Below are positions 15,648 to 23,267 of a stretch of DNA of 64,000 nucleotides, one piece after another. Each line of letters begins with the position of its first letter. Within the stretch, counting starts at the first letter, position 1. The notes under the pieces are model-generated. The model saw only the letters and a program-made list of their open reading frames with translations, was not told the origin of the DNA and did not search any database. The stretch is from contig NZ_JAGFOA010000005.1 in assembly GCF_017592545.1 (NCBI RefSeq), forward strand, positions 186,001-250,000, read 5' to 3'. A program made the translations under genes and the position numbers. The stretch comes from Microbacterium stercoris. GTDB taxonomy: Bacteria; Actinomycetota; Actinomycetes; Actinomycetales; Microbacteriaceae.

Positions 15648-17072
15648 TCAGACGCCGTAGTACAGCTCGTACTCGAAGGGGTGCGGACGCTGCGCGGCGG
15701 GAAGGATCTCCTTCTCGTGCTTGTAGGCGATCCACGTGTCGATCAGCTCGTCCGTGAACACACCGCCGGCAGTGAGGAACTCACGGTCGTTGTCGAGCGC
15801 CTCGAGCGAGTCGACGAGCGAGTTCGGAACCTGGGGGATGCTCTTGGCCTCCTCGGCCGGCAGCTCGTAGAGGTCCTTGTCGATCGGCTCGTGCGGCTCG
15901 ATGCGGTTCTTGATGCCGTCGAGACCGGCCATCAGCTGGGCCGCGAACGAGAGGTACGGGTTGCCCGAGGCGTCGGGAGCGCGGAACTCGATGCGCTTGG
16001 CCTTCGGGTTGGAGCCCGTGATCGGGATGCGGATCGCGGCGGAGCGGTTTCCGGCCGAGTACACGAGGTTGACCGGCGCCTCGAAGCCCTTGACCAGACG
16101 ACGGTACGAGTTGAGCGTCGGGTTCGTGAAGGCGAGCAGCGCGGGGGCGTGCTTCAGGATGCCGCCGATGTACCAGCGAGCGATGTCCGAGAGCTGCGCG
16201 TAGCCCTTCTCGTCGAAGAAGAGCGGCTTGCCCTCCGACCACAGCGACTGGTGCACGTGCATGCCCGAGCCGTTGTCGCCGAAGAGCGGCTTCGGCATGA
16301 ACGTGGCGGTCTTGCCCCACTGCTCCGCCGTGTTCTTCACGATGTACTTGAACTTCAGCACGTCGTCCGCGGCGTGGACCATCGTGTCGAAGCGGTAGTT
16401 GATCTCCGCCTGGCCCGCGGTGCCCACCTCGTGGTGCGAGCGCTCGACCTCGAGGCCGGCGTCGGCCAGCTTCAGGCAGATGTCATCGCGCAGGTCGGCC
16501 TGCTTGTCGACCGGCGAGACGGGGAAGTAGCCGCCCTTGAACGGGGTCTTGTTCGCGAGGTTGCCACCCTCCTCCTCGCGCCCGGAGTTCCACGCCGCCT
16601 CCTCGGAGTCGACCGCATAGAACGACTTGCCCTGCGAGACCTCGTAGCGCACGTCGTCGAAGACGTAGAACTCGGCCTCGGGGGCGAAGAACGCGGTGTC
16701 CGCGATGCCGGTCGAGGCGAGGTACTTCTCGGCCTTCTTGGCGACCTGGCGCGGGTCCTTCGAGTAGATCTCGCCGTTGCGCGGGTTGAAGATGTCGAAG
16801 ATCATCACCAGCGTCTTGGACTCGCGGAACGGGTCGAGGTAGGCCGTGGTCACGTCGGGGATGAGCTGGAGGTCCGACTCGTTGATGGAGGCGAAGCCGC
16901 GGATCGACGACCCGTCGAACATCTGACCGACCGTGAAGAAGTCCTCGTCGACGGACGCGGCCGGGATGTTGAAGTGCTGCTGGACACCAGGAAGGTCAGT
17001 GAAACGGATGTCGAGGAACTTGACATCGTTTTCCTTGATGTACGACAGCACCTCGGAAGAGTCGTTGAACAT
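15648..17072 (-). CDS. glnA1: Type I glutamine synthetase, adenylylatable (GlnA1)
   Basis: 474 residues, the full GSI-beta length. Core motifs are [68 protein letters not shown] and [14 protein letters not shown]. The adenylylation site DKDLYELP is present with Tyr402, the target of GlnE. It makes glutamine from glutamate, ammonia and ATP as a cytoplasmic dodecamer and is the main nitrogen-assimilation enzyme. Transcription is probably GlnR-controlled through the four half-sites at 17149-17186, and a terminator follows at 15550-15582. ATG 17072 is preceded by GGAG. Confidence 0.97.
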   Translation of the reverse strand: MFNDSSEVLSYIKENDVKFLDIRFTDLPGVQQHFNIPAASVDEDFFTVGQMFDGSSIRGFASINESDLQLIPDVTTAYLDPFRESKTLVMIFDIFNPRNGEIYSKDPRQVAKKAEKYLASTGIADTAFFAPEAEFYVFDDVRYEVSQGKSFYAVDSEEAAWNSGREEEGGNLANKTPFKGGYFPVSPVDKQADLRDDICLKLADAGLEVERSHHEVGTAGQAEINYRFDTMVHAADDVLKFKYIVKNTAEQWGKTATFMPKPLFGDNGSGMHVHQSLWSEGKPLFFDEKGYAQLSDIARWYIGGILKHAPALLAFTNPTLNSYRRLVKGFEAPVNLVYSAGNRSAAIRIPITGSNPKAKRIEFRAPDASGNPYLSFAAQLMAGLDGIKNRIEPHEPIDKDLYELPAEEAKSIPQVPNSLVDSLEALDNDREFLTAGGVFTDELIDTWIAYKHEKEILPAAQRPHPFEYELYYGV

Positions 17073-17132
17073 GGAGGCTCCAGAGTGGTGGGACTTAGGG
17101 TGGGGATCGCCTGGAACGCAGGTGACTCGACG

Positions 17133-17138
17133 AAAGTA
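17133..17138 (-). promoter_or_regulatory. -10 element TACTTT of the glnA1 promoter
   Basis: On the minus strand TACTTT lies ten bases downstream of the last GlnR half-site, so the operator covers the -35 region. The predicted leader is about 54 bases. Confidence 0.5.
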
Positions 17139-17148
17139 TCCCGGGGGC

Positions 17149-17186
17149 GTTGCTCGAGGGTGTCCCTCGTGTTTCCGGAATGTTAC
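17149..17186 (-). promoter_or_regulatory. GlnR-type operator upstream of glnA1
   Basis: Read on the minus strand: GTAAC, six bases, GAAAC, six bases, GACAC, six bases, GCAAC. This follows the actinobacterial GlnR pattern gTnAC-n6-GaAAC repeated twice with a constant 11-base step. The first pair matches exactly and the second pair has one or two deviations per half-site. Its place just upstream of the -10 element suits activation of glnA1 under nitrogen limitation. Confidence 0.75.
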
Positions 17187-17231
17187 GCGGGGTCAGGACG
17201 GGGGCGGACCGGTGAGGACCGCCGCGCCGCT

Positions 17232-17237
17232 TAGGCT
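17232..17237 (+). promoter_or_regulatory. -10 element TAGGCT, leaderless-type, for the RDD gene
   Basis: TAGGCT ends six bases before the ATG at 17244; no ribosome-binding site is visible. Confidence 0.65.
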
Positions 17238-17243
17238 GGAACG

Positions 17244-17639
17244 ATGAGCGATTCCGGTGACGACTACCCGGGCCACGGCCTTGGGCTTCCGAGAGACGGG
17301 CGCGGAAGCATCGCCCACCTGCCGCGAAGGATCCTGGGGCTCGCCGTCGACTGGGCCGCGACCCTGGTCATCGCGAACGCCTTCTTCGCGGGGGAGCAGC
17401 TCGCGCCGCTCGCCGTGTTCGCCGTGATCCACATCGTCTTCATCCCGACCATCGGGGGCAGCCCGGGACACCGGATCGCCGGCCTTCGGCTTCAGGCCGC
17501 AGGCGGCGGCTGGACCGGCGTGTGGCGTCCGATCGTGCGCTCGGCCCTGCTGGTCCTGGTGATCCCGGCGGTGATCTGGAACAAGGACAACCGCGGACTG
17601 CACGACCTCGTGGCGGGCACCGTGCTCGTCCGAGCCTGA
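17244..17639 (+). CDS. RDD-family membrane protein
   Basis: 131 residues with about three hydrophobic segments: LGLAVDWAATLVIANAFFA, LAVFAVIHIVFIPTI and SALLVLVIPAVIW. The Arg-Asp-Asp-type first helix reads RILGLAVDWAATL, and the loop GGSPGHRIAGLRLQ and the end NRGLHDLVAGTVLV fit RDD proteins. The role is unknown; some RDD members have been linked to ion transport. Its place beside DUF4191 and glnA1 is conserved in actinobacteria. It ends at a shared terminator with the convergent DUF4191 gene. Confidence 0.85.
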   Translation: MSDSGDDYPGHGLGLPRDGRGSIAHLPRRILGLAVDWAATLVIANAFFAGEQLAPLAVFAVIHIVFIPTIGGSPGHRIAGLRLQAAGGGWTGVWRPIVRSALLVLVIPAVIWNKDNRGLHDLVAGTVLVRA

Positions 17640-17661
17640 CCCGATCGGTTCGCGAAACCGA

Positions 17662-17689
17662 AAAGGCCCCGCCTGGTGGCGGGGCCTTT
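17662..17689. terminator. Bidirectional terminator between the RDD and DUF4191 genes
   Basis: A perfect 12-base-pair stem (AAAGGCCCCGCC and its complement) with a TGGT loop. It is flanked by A-rich sequence on one side and T-rich on the other, so it can stop transcription from both directions. Confidence 0.85.
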
Positions 17690-17712
17690 CCTCGTCTCAG
17701 GAGATCGGGATG

Positions 17713-18420
17713 TCAGCGCGGACGCGGCGCGCGCGCCTTCGTGGGGTCGATGCCCTTCGGGATCGGCAGCGATGCGAGCGACTGCGACATCGACTCGATG
17801 CGCTGGATGACGGCGCCCATGGTGGCGCGGTCGATGGCCTTGGGCAGCTTCTTGATCGTGCGCACGAGCTCGGAGATCGGCACCTCGCCCTCGCCGTGGC
17901 CCACGTACAGCTCCGTCACGGGCACACCGGCGGCGACGCGGCTCGTCTTCATCTTCTCGTCGCGCATCAGCTTCGTCAGCCGGCCGCGCGCGCCCTCGCC
18001 GACGACGACGATGCCGCCGCGACCGACCGCGCGGTACACGGCCTCCTGCGTCTTGGGGTTCACGCCCACGGGCATCTCGCTCGCACGCCAGTTGCGGCCG
18101 AGCATGGTCGAGAGGACATGGCCGGATGCGCCGGGCATGCCATCGAGCTTCTTGTACATGGCGCCGGTCGAAAAGCGCGTGAGCGTCATCATCGCTCCGA
18201 GCGCGCCGATCAGCAGGCCGGCGATGCTCCACAGAACGATGCCGAGCACATCAGGCTGCAGAAGGAAGCCGAGCGCGACGCCGATCCCGATTCCGAGGAG
18301 GGCCACCCCCACCAGCACCCAGCCGACCCACGGGTACACCTCGCGCGTGAAGGTGAACAGGGATCGGATCTGCGAGAAGAAGCCGGGGCGCTTCTCAGCC
18401 TGAGGGGTGCGTGCTGCCAT
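17713..18420 (-). CDS. DUF4191 membrane protein
   Basis: 235 residues. Two adjacent membrane helices near residues 30-75 (VYPWVGWVLVGVALLGIGI and VLGIVLWSIAGLLIGALGAM) are followed by a cytoplasmic domain containing YKKLDGMPGASGHVLSTML and AVGRGGIVVVGEG. The family is actinobacterial, located between lipoate genes and glnA in mycobacteria; its function is unknown. The frame is open far upstream on this strand, but ATG 18420 gives the family start and has TAGACT seven bases before it. Confidence 0.85.
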   Translation of the reverse strand: MAARTPQAEKRPGFFSQIRSLFTFTREVYPWVGWVLVGVALLGIGIGVALGFLLQPDVLGIVLWSIAGLLIGALGAMMTLTRFSTGAMYKKLDGMPGASGHVLSTMLGRNWRASEMPVGVNPKTQEAVYRAVGRGGIVVVGEGARGRLTKLMRDEKMKTSRVAAGVPVTELYVGHGEGEVPISELVRTIKKLPKAIDRATMGAVIQRIESMSQSLASLPIPKGIDPTKARAPRPR

Positions 18421-18427
18421 ACCCTCC

Positions 18428-18433
18428 AGTCTA
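18428..18433 (-). promoter_or_regulatory. -10 element TAGACT of the DUF4191 gene
   Basis: On the minus strand it ends seven bases before the ATG at 18420; the spacer GGAGGGT could also act as a ribosome-binding site if the transcript starts further upstream. Confidence 0.55.
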
Positions 18434-18564
18434 CCGAGGCGTGCGCTGGCGCTCGACCGCCCCCGCGGTGCTGTGGCTCGTCCACATCCGGCCGTTCGGC
18501 CCCGCTCGTTCACATCTCGACCTCCCGCCGCTGGGGCGCTCCGTCGACGCCGCAGGATGGGGGC

Positions 18565-19941
18565 ATGCCCCAGCTGCGAGCTCGTCCCGGCGCGCCGGAT
18601 CCGCCCGCGGAGACAGCGCGGTCTGCCTCCACGTCGGCACCGCTGACCGATGCCTACCGCCCGATTCGCCGGATCTCGCCGCCCGAGGCGCCTCTCGACG
18701 GCGTGCTCGCCGCGGTCGGGGAGCGGCGAGTGCTGCTCGCCGATGCCGCAATGGCGGCAGACGGTGTCTTCGCGGCGCGCGGGCAACCGCCGCAGCACCT
18801 GCTGACGCCCCGGGACGTCGTGCGTCGTGCCGACGGGCACGACCTCGAGCTGCCATGGTGCCGCGAACGGGTGACCCGCCTTCTCGATGCGCGAAGCGCA
18901 CAGGGGCGTCCCCTGGCGGGAGGGGAGATCGTCACGCTCGCGGTGAGCGTGCTTCGGGGCACCTGCGAGGCCTGGGACGACATCGGGCCGGAGGGCGAGC
19001 CGATGCCCGGCCGCTGGTGGCTCGACGACGAGGGGCGTCCGCTCTTCGCGCCGATGCCCGATGGTGGCCAGATCGCGCGGGAGGCCGCGGATCTGCTGGA
19101 GCAGGCGGCCGCGCACACGCGCGACCGCGTGATGCTCCGACTGCTCGGGCAGGCGCGCGAGGCGCTGCAGCGCCCTCGCCGGCTGTGGCGGCTGATCGGC
19201 CCCCTCGAAGACGCGCTTCTCGAAGCATTCGCGTCGCGCGGCATCGAGCAGCCCGACGCGAGACCTGCACGACGGGCGATGCTCGATGAGCCGGAAGTCG
19301 GAGCGAGGGAGGCGTTCCGACCGCCCCCGCGTGGGGCACTCACCGCGATGTCCGAGAGCTTCGCCGGCGCAGCGCTCGCGGACCTGCTCGGAGAGACCCT
19401 CGACCGCGTCCGTGGCGCGGTGCGGCGTGTTGCGACGGGCAGGAGCGAGGGTGGACGTCGTGTTCCGCTGATGGTGGGTGCGGCCGTGGCAGCCGTGGTA
19501 CTCGGCGGCGGGCTGCTCTGGCCCACGGACGTGCAACCCGCCGATGCGCGGTCCCCAGGCAGAGGTGGCCGGTCAGCCGCGCCCGGCACCACCGCACCCG
19601 CGGTGCCGACACCGGCACCGACCCAGACACCGACTCAGCGCCCGACGGCGCACCGTGAGGACGCGCGCGCTGCCGGCGAGCGTCTCCGCAGGGCGATCGT
19701 CGACTGTGCCGCACACGGCGATCCGCTGTGCGAGGTCGTGCGCGAACCGGGCGCTGAGGCGATCGACGATGGCGTGCTCGCCGCGCTGGCGGAGGCCGGT
19801 ACCACCCAACTGCTGGACGACTACGGCGATGTTGCGGTGCTGCGCGCCGATGGGCCGGAAGGCCGATCTGCGTTGCTGCAGATCGTGCGGCTCGACGGCC
19901 ACTGGATGCTGCGCGGCGCGCAGCTGCTGCCAGCCGGCTGA
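18565..19941 (+). CDS. Orphan single-pass membrane protein with a degenerate kinase-like N-terminal half
   Basis: 458 residues, not recognised as a named family. Layout: a polar N-terminus (1-35); a cytoplasmic domain (about 36-225); a helical stretch (about 255-295); one membrane helix (about 300-319, preceded by GRR so the N-terminus is inside); a Pro/Thr-rich linker (about 340-362); and an outer domain with Cys381 and Cys389 ending in a beta-rich segment. LELPWC, GGEIVTLAVSVLRGT and WWLDDEGRPLFAP resemble the hinge, helix E and the beta7-beta8 turn of Ser/Thr kinases, but HRD, DFG and the ATP lysine are missing. A pseudokinase reading is inference only. It lies where mycobacteria carry lipB-lipA. 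CAGGAT sits six bases before the ATG. Confidence 0.6.
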   Translation: MPQLRARPGAPDPPAETARSASTSAPLTDAYRPIRRISPPEAPLDGVLAAVGERRVLLADAAMAADGVFAARGQPPQHLLTPRDVVRRADGHDLELPWCRERVTRLLDARSAQGRPLAGGEIVTLAVSVLRGTCEAWDDIGPEGEPMPGRWWLDDEGRPLFAPMPDGGQIAREAADLLEQAAAHTRDRVMLRLLGQAREALQRPRRLWRLIGPLEDALLEAFASRGIEQPDARPARRAMLDEPEVGAREAFRPPPRGALTAMSESFAGAALADLLGETLDRVRGAVRRVATGRSEGGRRVPLMVGAAVAAVVLGGGLLWPTDVQPADARSPGRGGRSAAPGTTAPAVPTPAPTQTPTQRPTAHREDARAAGERLRRAIVDCAAHGDPLCEVVREPGAEAIDDGVLAALAEAGTTQLLDDYGDVAVLRADGPEGRSALLQIVRLDGHWMLRGAQLLPAG

Positions 19942-19958
19942 GATGCACGGACGCCGAA

Positions 19959-19992
19959 GGGGCCCGGCCGGCGTGATGCCGGACCGAGCCCC
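19959..19992. terminator. Terminator hairpin between the orphan membrane gene and sucB
   Basis: GGGGCCCGGCCGGC pairs with GCCGGACCGAGCCCC around a five-base loop with two imperfections. It lies between convergent stops at 19941 and 20009 and may serve both. Confidence 0.6.
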
Positions 19993-20008
19993 CTCAGGTG
20001 GACTGCTC

Positions 20009-21748
20009 TCAGATGCCGAGGTCGGCGGAGAAGTTCGCCTCCTCCAGGCGGGCCTTGACGGCCGAGAGGAAGCGAGCCGCATCCGCGCCGTCGATCGTGC
20101 GGTGGTCGTACGAGAGTGCCAGGTAGACGTACGAGCGGACCGCGATCGCCTCGACGCCGTCGACCGTCACCACGCCGGGGCGCTTGTAGACGATGCCGGT
20201 GCCCAGGATGGCCGACTGGGGCAGGAACACCACCGGCGTGTCGAAGAGCGCGCCGCGCGAACCGGTGTTGGTGAGCGTGAACGTGCCGCCGGCGAGGTCG
20301 TCGGGCTTCAGCTTGCTGTTGCGCGTGCGCTCGGCCAGATCGGCGATGCCCTGGGAGATCTCGGCGAGCGTCTTCGAACCGGCGTCACGGAGGACGGGCG
20401 TGTAGAGGCCCTTCTCGGTGTCGACCGCGATCGAGAGGTTCTCGGAAGCCGGGTAGACGATGTTCTCGCCGTCCAGCGTCGAGTTGATGATCGGGTAGGC
20501 CTGCAGTGCTTCCACGGCCGCCTTGGCGAAGAACGGCAGGAAGGACAGCTTGCCGCCGGTCGCGGCGACGAAGTCCTTCTGCACCTGCTGACGGAACGCC
20601 GCGACCTTCGTGACGTCGACCTCGACCACGGTGGTGAGCTGTGCCGTCGACGTCATCGACTCGACCGCGCGCGATGCGAGCACCTTGCGGAGGCGGCTCA
20701 TCGGCACGGTCGTACCGCGCAGCGGCGAGACCTCGAGCTTGGTGGCCGGGGCCGCGGCAGGCGCGGGCGCCGTGGCGGCGGGAGCCGACTTGCTCTCCGC
20801 GGCCTTGAGCACGTCTTCCTTGCGGATGCGTCCGCCGACACCGGTGCCCGAGACGGTGGACAGGTCCACGCCGTTCTGGGCGGCCAGGCGACGCACGAGG
20901 GGCGTCACGTAGACGTTGTCGTCATCCGCGGTCGGTGCCGGAGCGGCGGGTGCCGGAGCAGCCGGAGTCTGGGCCGGAGCGGCGGACGGAGCCGGAGCTG
21001 CGGCGGGAGCCGGGGCCGGAGCAGCGGCGGGAGCCGGAGCAGCGGCGGGTGCGGGAGCAGCGGCGGGAGCGGGAGCAGCGGCCGGAGCCTCCGGGGCGGG
21101 CGCCTCGGCGGCGGGGGCGGGGGCGCCGCTGCCGACGCGAGCGAGCACCGATCCGACCTCGACGGTCTCGTCCTCGTTCACCAGGATCTCCTGGATGACG
21201 CCGGCGACCGGCGAGGGGATCTCGGTGTCGACCTTGTCGGTCGAGATCTCCAGGAGCGCCTCGTCCACCTCGATCGAGTCGCCGACCTGCTTCAGCCAGC
21301 GCGTGACGGTGCCCTCGGTGACGCTCTCGCCGAGCTCGGGGAGCACGATGTCGGTCGCGTCGCCGGCGGGTGCAGCCGGAGCGGTTTCCGCGGCGGGAGC
21401 CGGGGCAGCCGCAGCGGCGGGAGCCTCGGCAGCCGGAGCCGCAGCAGCCGGAGCCGCGGGGGCCTCGGCCGGAGCAGCCTCGGGCGCGGCCGGGGCCGCG
21501 GGGGCTGCGGAGCCGTCACCGATCTTGGCCAGGACGGCGCCGACCTCGACGGTCTCATCCTCCTGAACGAGGATCTCCTCGATGACACCCGCGACGGGCG
21601 ACGGGATCTCGGTGTCGACCTTGTCGGTCGAGATCTCGAGCAGGGCCTCGTCGACGGCGATCGTGTCGCCGACGTTCTTCAGCCAGCGGGTGACCGTTCC
21701 CTCGGTGACGCTTTCGCCAAGCTCGGGGAGGACCACGGAAGTACTCAT
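20009..21748 (-). CDS. sucB: Dihydrolipoamide succinyltransferase-like E2 with two lipoyl domains
   Basis: 579 residues. Domains in order: lipoyl 1 (about 1-78, EISTDKVDTEIPSP with the lipoylated Lys), an Ala/Pro linker, lipoyl 2 (about 132-208, same motif), a long Ala/Pro linker, an E3-binding domain (TPLVRRLAAQNGVDLSTVSG) and the catalytic acyltransferase domain ending in SYDHRTIDGADAARFL, with the active His and Asp. It transfers acyl groups to CoA in the 2-oxoacid dehydrogenase complexes; in actinobacteria one E2 may serve both pyruvate and 2-oxoglutarate complexes. It follows lpd on the same strand. No E1 or lipoate synthesis gene is present in the window. Confidence 0.93.
   Translation of the reverse strand: MSTSVVLPELGESVTEGTVTRWLKNVGDTIAVDEALLEISTDKVDTEIPSPVAGVIEEILVQEDETVEVGAVLAKIGDGSAAPAAPAAPEAAPAEAPAAPAAAAPAAEAPAAAAAPAPAAETAPAAPAGDATDIVLPELGESVTEGTVTRWLKQVGDSIEVDEALLEISTDKVDTEIPSPVAGVIQEILVNEDETVEVGSVLARVGSGAPAPAAEAPAPEAPAAAPAPAAAPAPAAAPAPAAAPAPAPAAAPAPSAAPAQTPAAPAPAAPAPTADDDNVYVTPLVRRLAAQNGVDLSTVSGTGVGGRIRKEDVLKAAESKSAPAATAPAPAAAPATKLEVSPLRGTTVPMSRLRKVLASRAVESMTSTAQLTTVVEVDVTKVAAFRQQVQKDFVAATGGKLSFLPFFAKAAVEALQAYPIINSTLDGENIVYPASENLSIAVDTEKGLYTPVLRDAGSKTLAEISQGIADLAERTRNSKLKPDDLAGGTFTLTNTGSRGALFDTPVVFLPQSAILGTGIVYKRPGVVTVDGVEAIAVRSYVYLALSYDHRTIDGADAARFLSAVKARLEEANFSADLGI
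20935..21115 (-). repeat. Ala/Pro linker repeat in sucB (second linker)
   Basis: Imperfect short tandem units encoding Ala-Pro-Ala blocks in the linker between lipoyl domain 2 and the E3-binding domain. Such linkers are flexible swinging arms. Boundaries are approximate. Confidence 0.7.
21365..21515 (-). repeat. Ala/Pro linker repeat in sucB (first linker)
   Basis: A second low-complexity Ala/Pro/Glu coding stretch, between lipoyl domains 1 and 2. It shares unit type with the longer linker, so it may be collapsed or misjoined in short-read assemblies. Confidence 0.65.
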
Positions 21749-21847
21749 GTCGGAGTCTCCTTCAGGGTTTGATGACGTGTTACAGCTTAGTGACGTGCGG
21801 ACCGCGAATCGGACCGCCTGCGCCTGCGAGTTTCGGCGGAGCGACGC

Positions 21848-23230
21848 TCAGATCGCGTGCAGCGGCTTCCCGGCGAGCAGCAGGAAGGCTTCGCCGAGCG
21901 CTTCGCTCTGCGTCGGATGCGCGTGGATGAGGGGGGCGATGTCCTCGGGATGAGCCTCCCAGGCGACCGCGAGCTGGCCCTCGGTGATCAGCTCGCCGAC
22001 GCGATCGCCGAGCAGGTGCACACCGAGCACCGGGCCATCGACGCGTCGCACGATCTTGACGAGTCCGCTCGTGCCGATGATCTCGGACTTGCCGTTGCCC
22101 GCGAGGCTGTACTCATAGGTGGCGATGCCGTCGGCGCCGTGCGCCTCGATGGCGAGCGCCTCGGTGAGTCCGACGGAGGCCACCTCGGGGTGCGAGTAGG
22201 TGACCTTGGGGATCTGCGTCTCGGGCACCGGCACGGGGGAGAGGCCGGCGATCGCCTCGGCGACGAAGATGCCCTGCTGGAAGCCGCGGTGGGCGAGCTG
22301 GAGTCCGGGAACGATGTCGCCGACCGCCCAGACGCCCTCGGCCGAGGTGCGCAGGCTCTCGTCGACCGTGACGAAGCCGCGATCGAGCGCGACGCCCGCC
22401 TCTTCGAACCCGAGCCCGGAGGTCACGGGACCGCGACCCACAGCGACGAGCAGGTAGTCGGCGCGGATCTCGGATCCGTCCTCCAGAGCGACGGTGACAC
22501 CCTCGGCGTCCTGCGTCGCCGCGGCGAAGCGCACTCCCAGGCGGGCCTGGATGCCGCGCTTCCGGTAGGCGCGCTCGAGGCCCTTGGAGAGCGCGAGGTC
22601 CTCGTTGGGGACGAGGTGCTCGAGCGCCTCGACGATGGTGACCTCGGCACCGAAGGAGCGCCAGACGCTCGCGAACTCGACGCCGATCACGCCGCCGCCC
22701 AGGATGACGACCGACGACGGGATGTCGTCGAGCGCGAGTGCGCCCTCGCTGGTGAGGATGCGGCCGCCGATCTCGAGACCGGGCAGGCTGCGGCTGTACG
22801 AGCCGGTGGCGAGCACAACGTCCCTGCCGATGTAGGCGTCATCGCCGACGCGCACCGTGCGATCCGCCTCGAGACGGCCTCCGCCGGCCACCACGGTGAT
22901 GCCGCGCCGGGCGATCAGGCCCTCGAGGCCCTTGAACTTCTTCGCGACGATGCCCTCGCGGTAGGCGCGCAGCGCATCAGGGTCGACGCCGCCGAGCGAT
23001 GCGGTGATGCCATAGGAAGCCGCGTCGCGCACGGAGTCGGCGATCTCGGCCGCGTGCAGCAGCGCCTTCGTGGGGATGCAGCCGCGGTGCAGGCAGGTTC
23101 CGCCGACTTTGTCCTTCTCGATCAGAGCGACCGACTTGCCGAGCTCGGAGGCGCGGATCGCTGCGGCATAGCCGCCCGATCCGCCGCCGAGCACCACGAC
23201 ATCGAACTCTGCGGATCTCGACTCGGTCAC
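21848..23230 (-). CDS. lpdA: Dihydrolipoyl dehydrogenase (E3)
   Basis: 460 residues, a flavoprotein disulfide reductase. FAD-binding GGGSGGYAAAIRASELG is at the start, the redox disulfide is in GGTCLHRGCIPTK, the NAD-binding glycine loop is LGGGVIGVEFASVW, a second FAD motif is GVWAVGDI, and the His-Glu pair of the dimer interface is in HAHPTQSEALGEA. It reoxidises dihydrolipoyl groups of E2 with NAD+. The GTG at 23230 follows GAGGGAG. It lies 37 bases after pepA and 99 bases before sucB, probably in one transcript. Confidence 0.95.
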   Translation of the reverse strand: MTESRSAEFDVVVLGGGSGGYAAAIRASELGKSVALIEKDKVGGTCLHRGCIPTKALLHAAEIADSVRDAASYGITASLGGVDPDALRAYREGIVAKKFKGLEGLIARRGITVVAGGGRLEADRTVRVGDDAYIGRDVVLATGSYSRSLPGLEIGGRILTSEGALALDDIPSSVVILGGGVIGVEFASVWRSFGAEVTIVEALEHLVPNEDLALSKGLERAYRKRGIQARLGVRFAAATQDAEGVTVALEDGSEIRADYLLVAVGRGPVTSGLGFEEAGVALDRGFVTVDESLRTSAEGVWAVGDIVPGLQLAHRGFQQGIFVAEAIAGLSPVPVPETQIPKVTYSHPEVASVGLTEALAIEAHGADGIATYEYSLAGNGKSEIIGTSGLVKIVRRVDGPVLGVHLLGDRVGELITEGQLAVAWEAHPEDIAPLIHAHPTQSEALGEAFLLLAGKPLHAI

Positions 23231-23267
23231 TTCGCTCCCTCGCTTGATGTGGTCGCGCGGAGGCGCG

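Noticed and set aside
15393-17234. A 613-codon open frame on the plus strand opposite glnA1
   Set aside because: glnA1 is certain, and this frame only reflects the lack of stop codons antisense to a GC-rich gene.
20935-21115. Repeats in sucB as a CRISPR array or minisatellite outside genes
   Set aside because: The repeats are in frame, encode the Ala/Pro linker of E2 and lack unique spacers.
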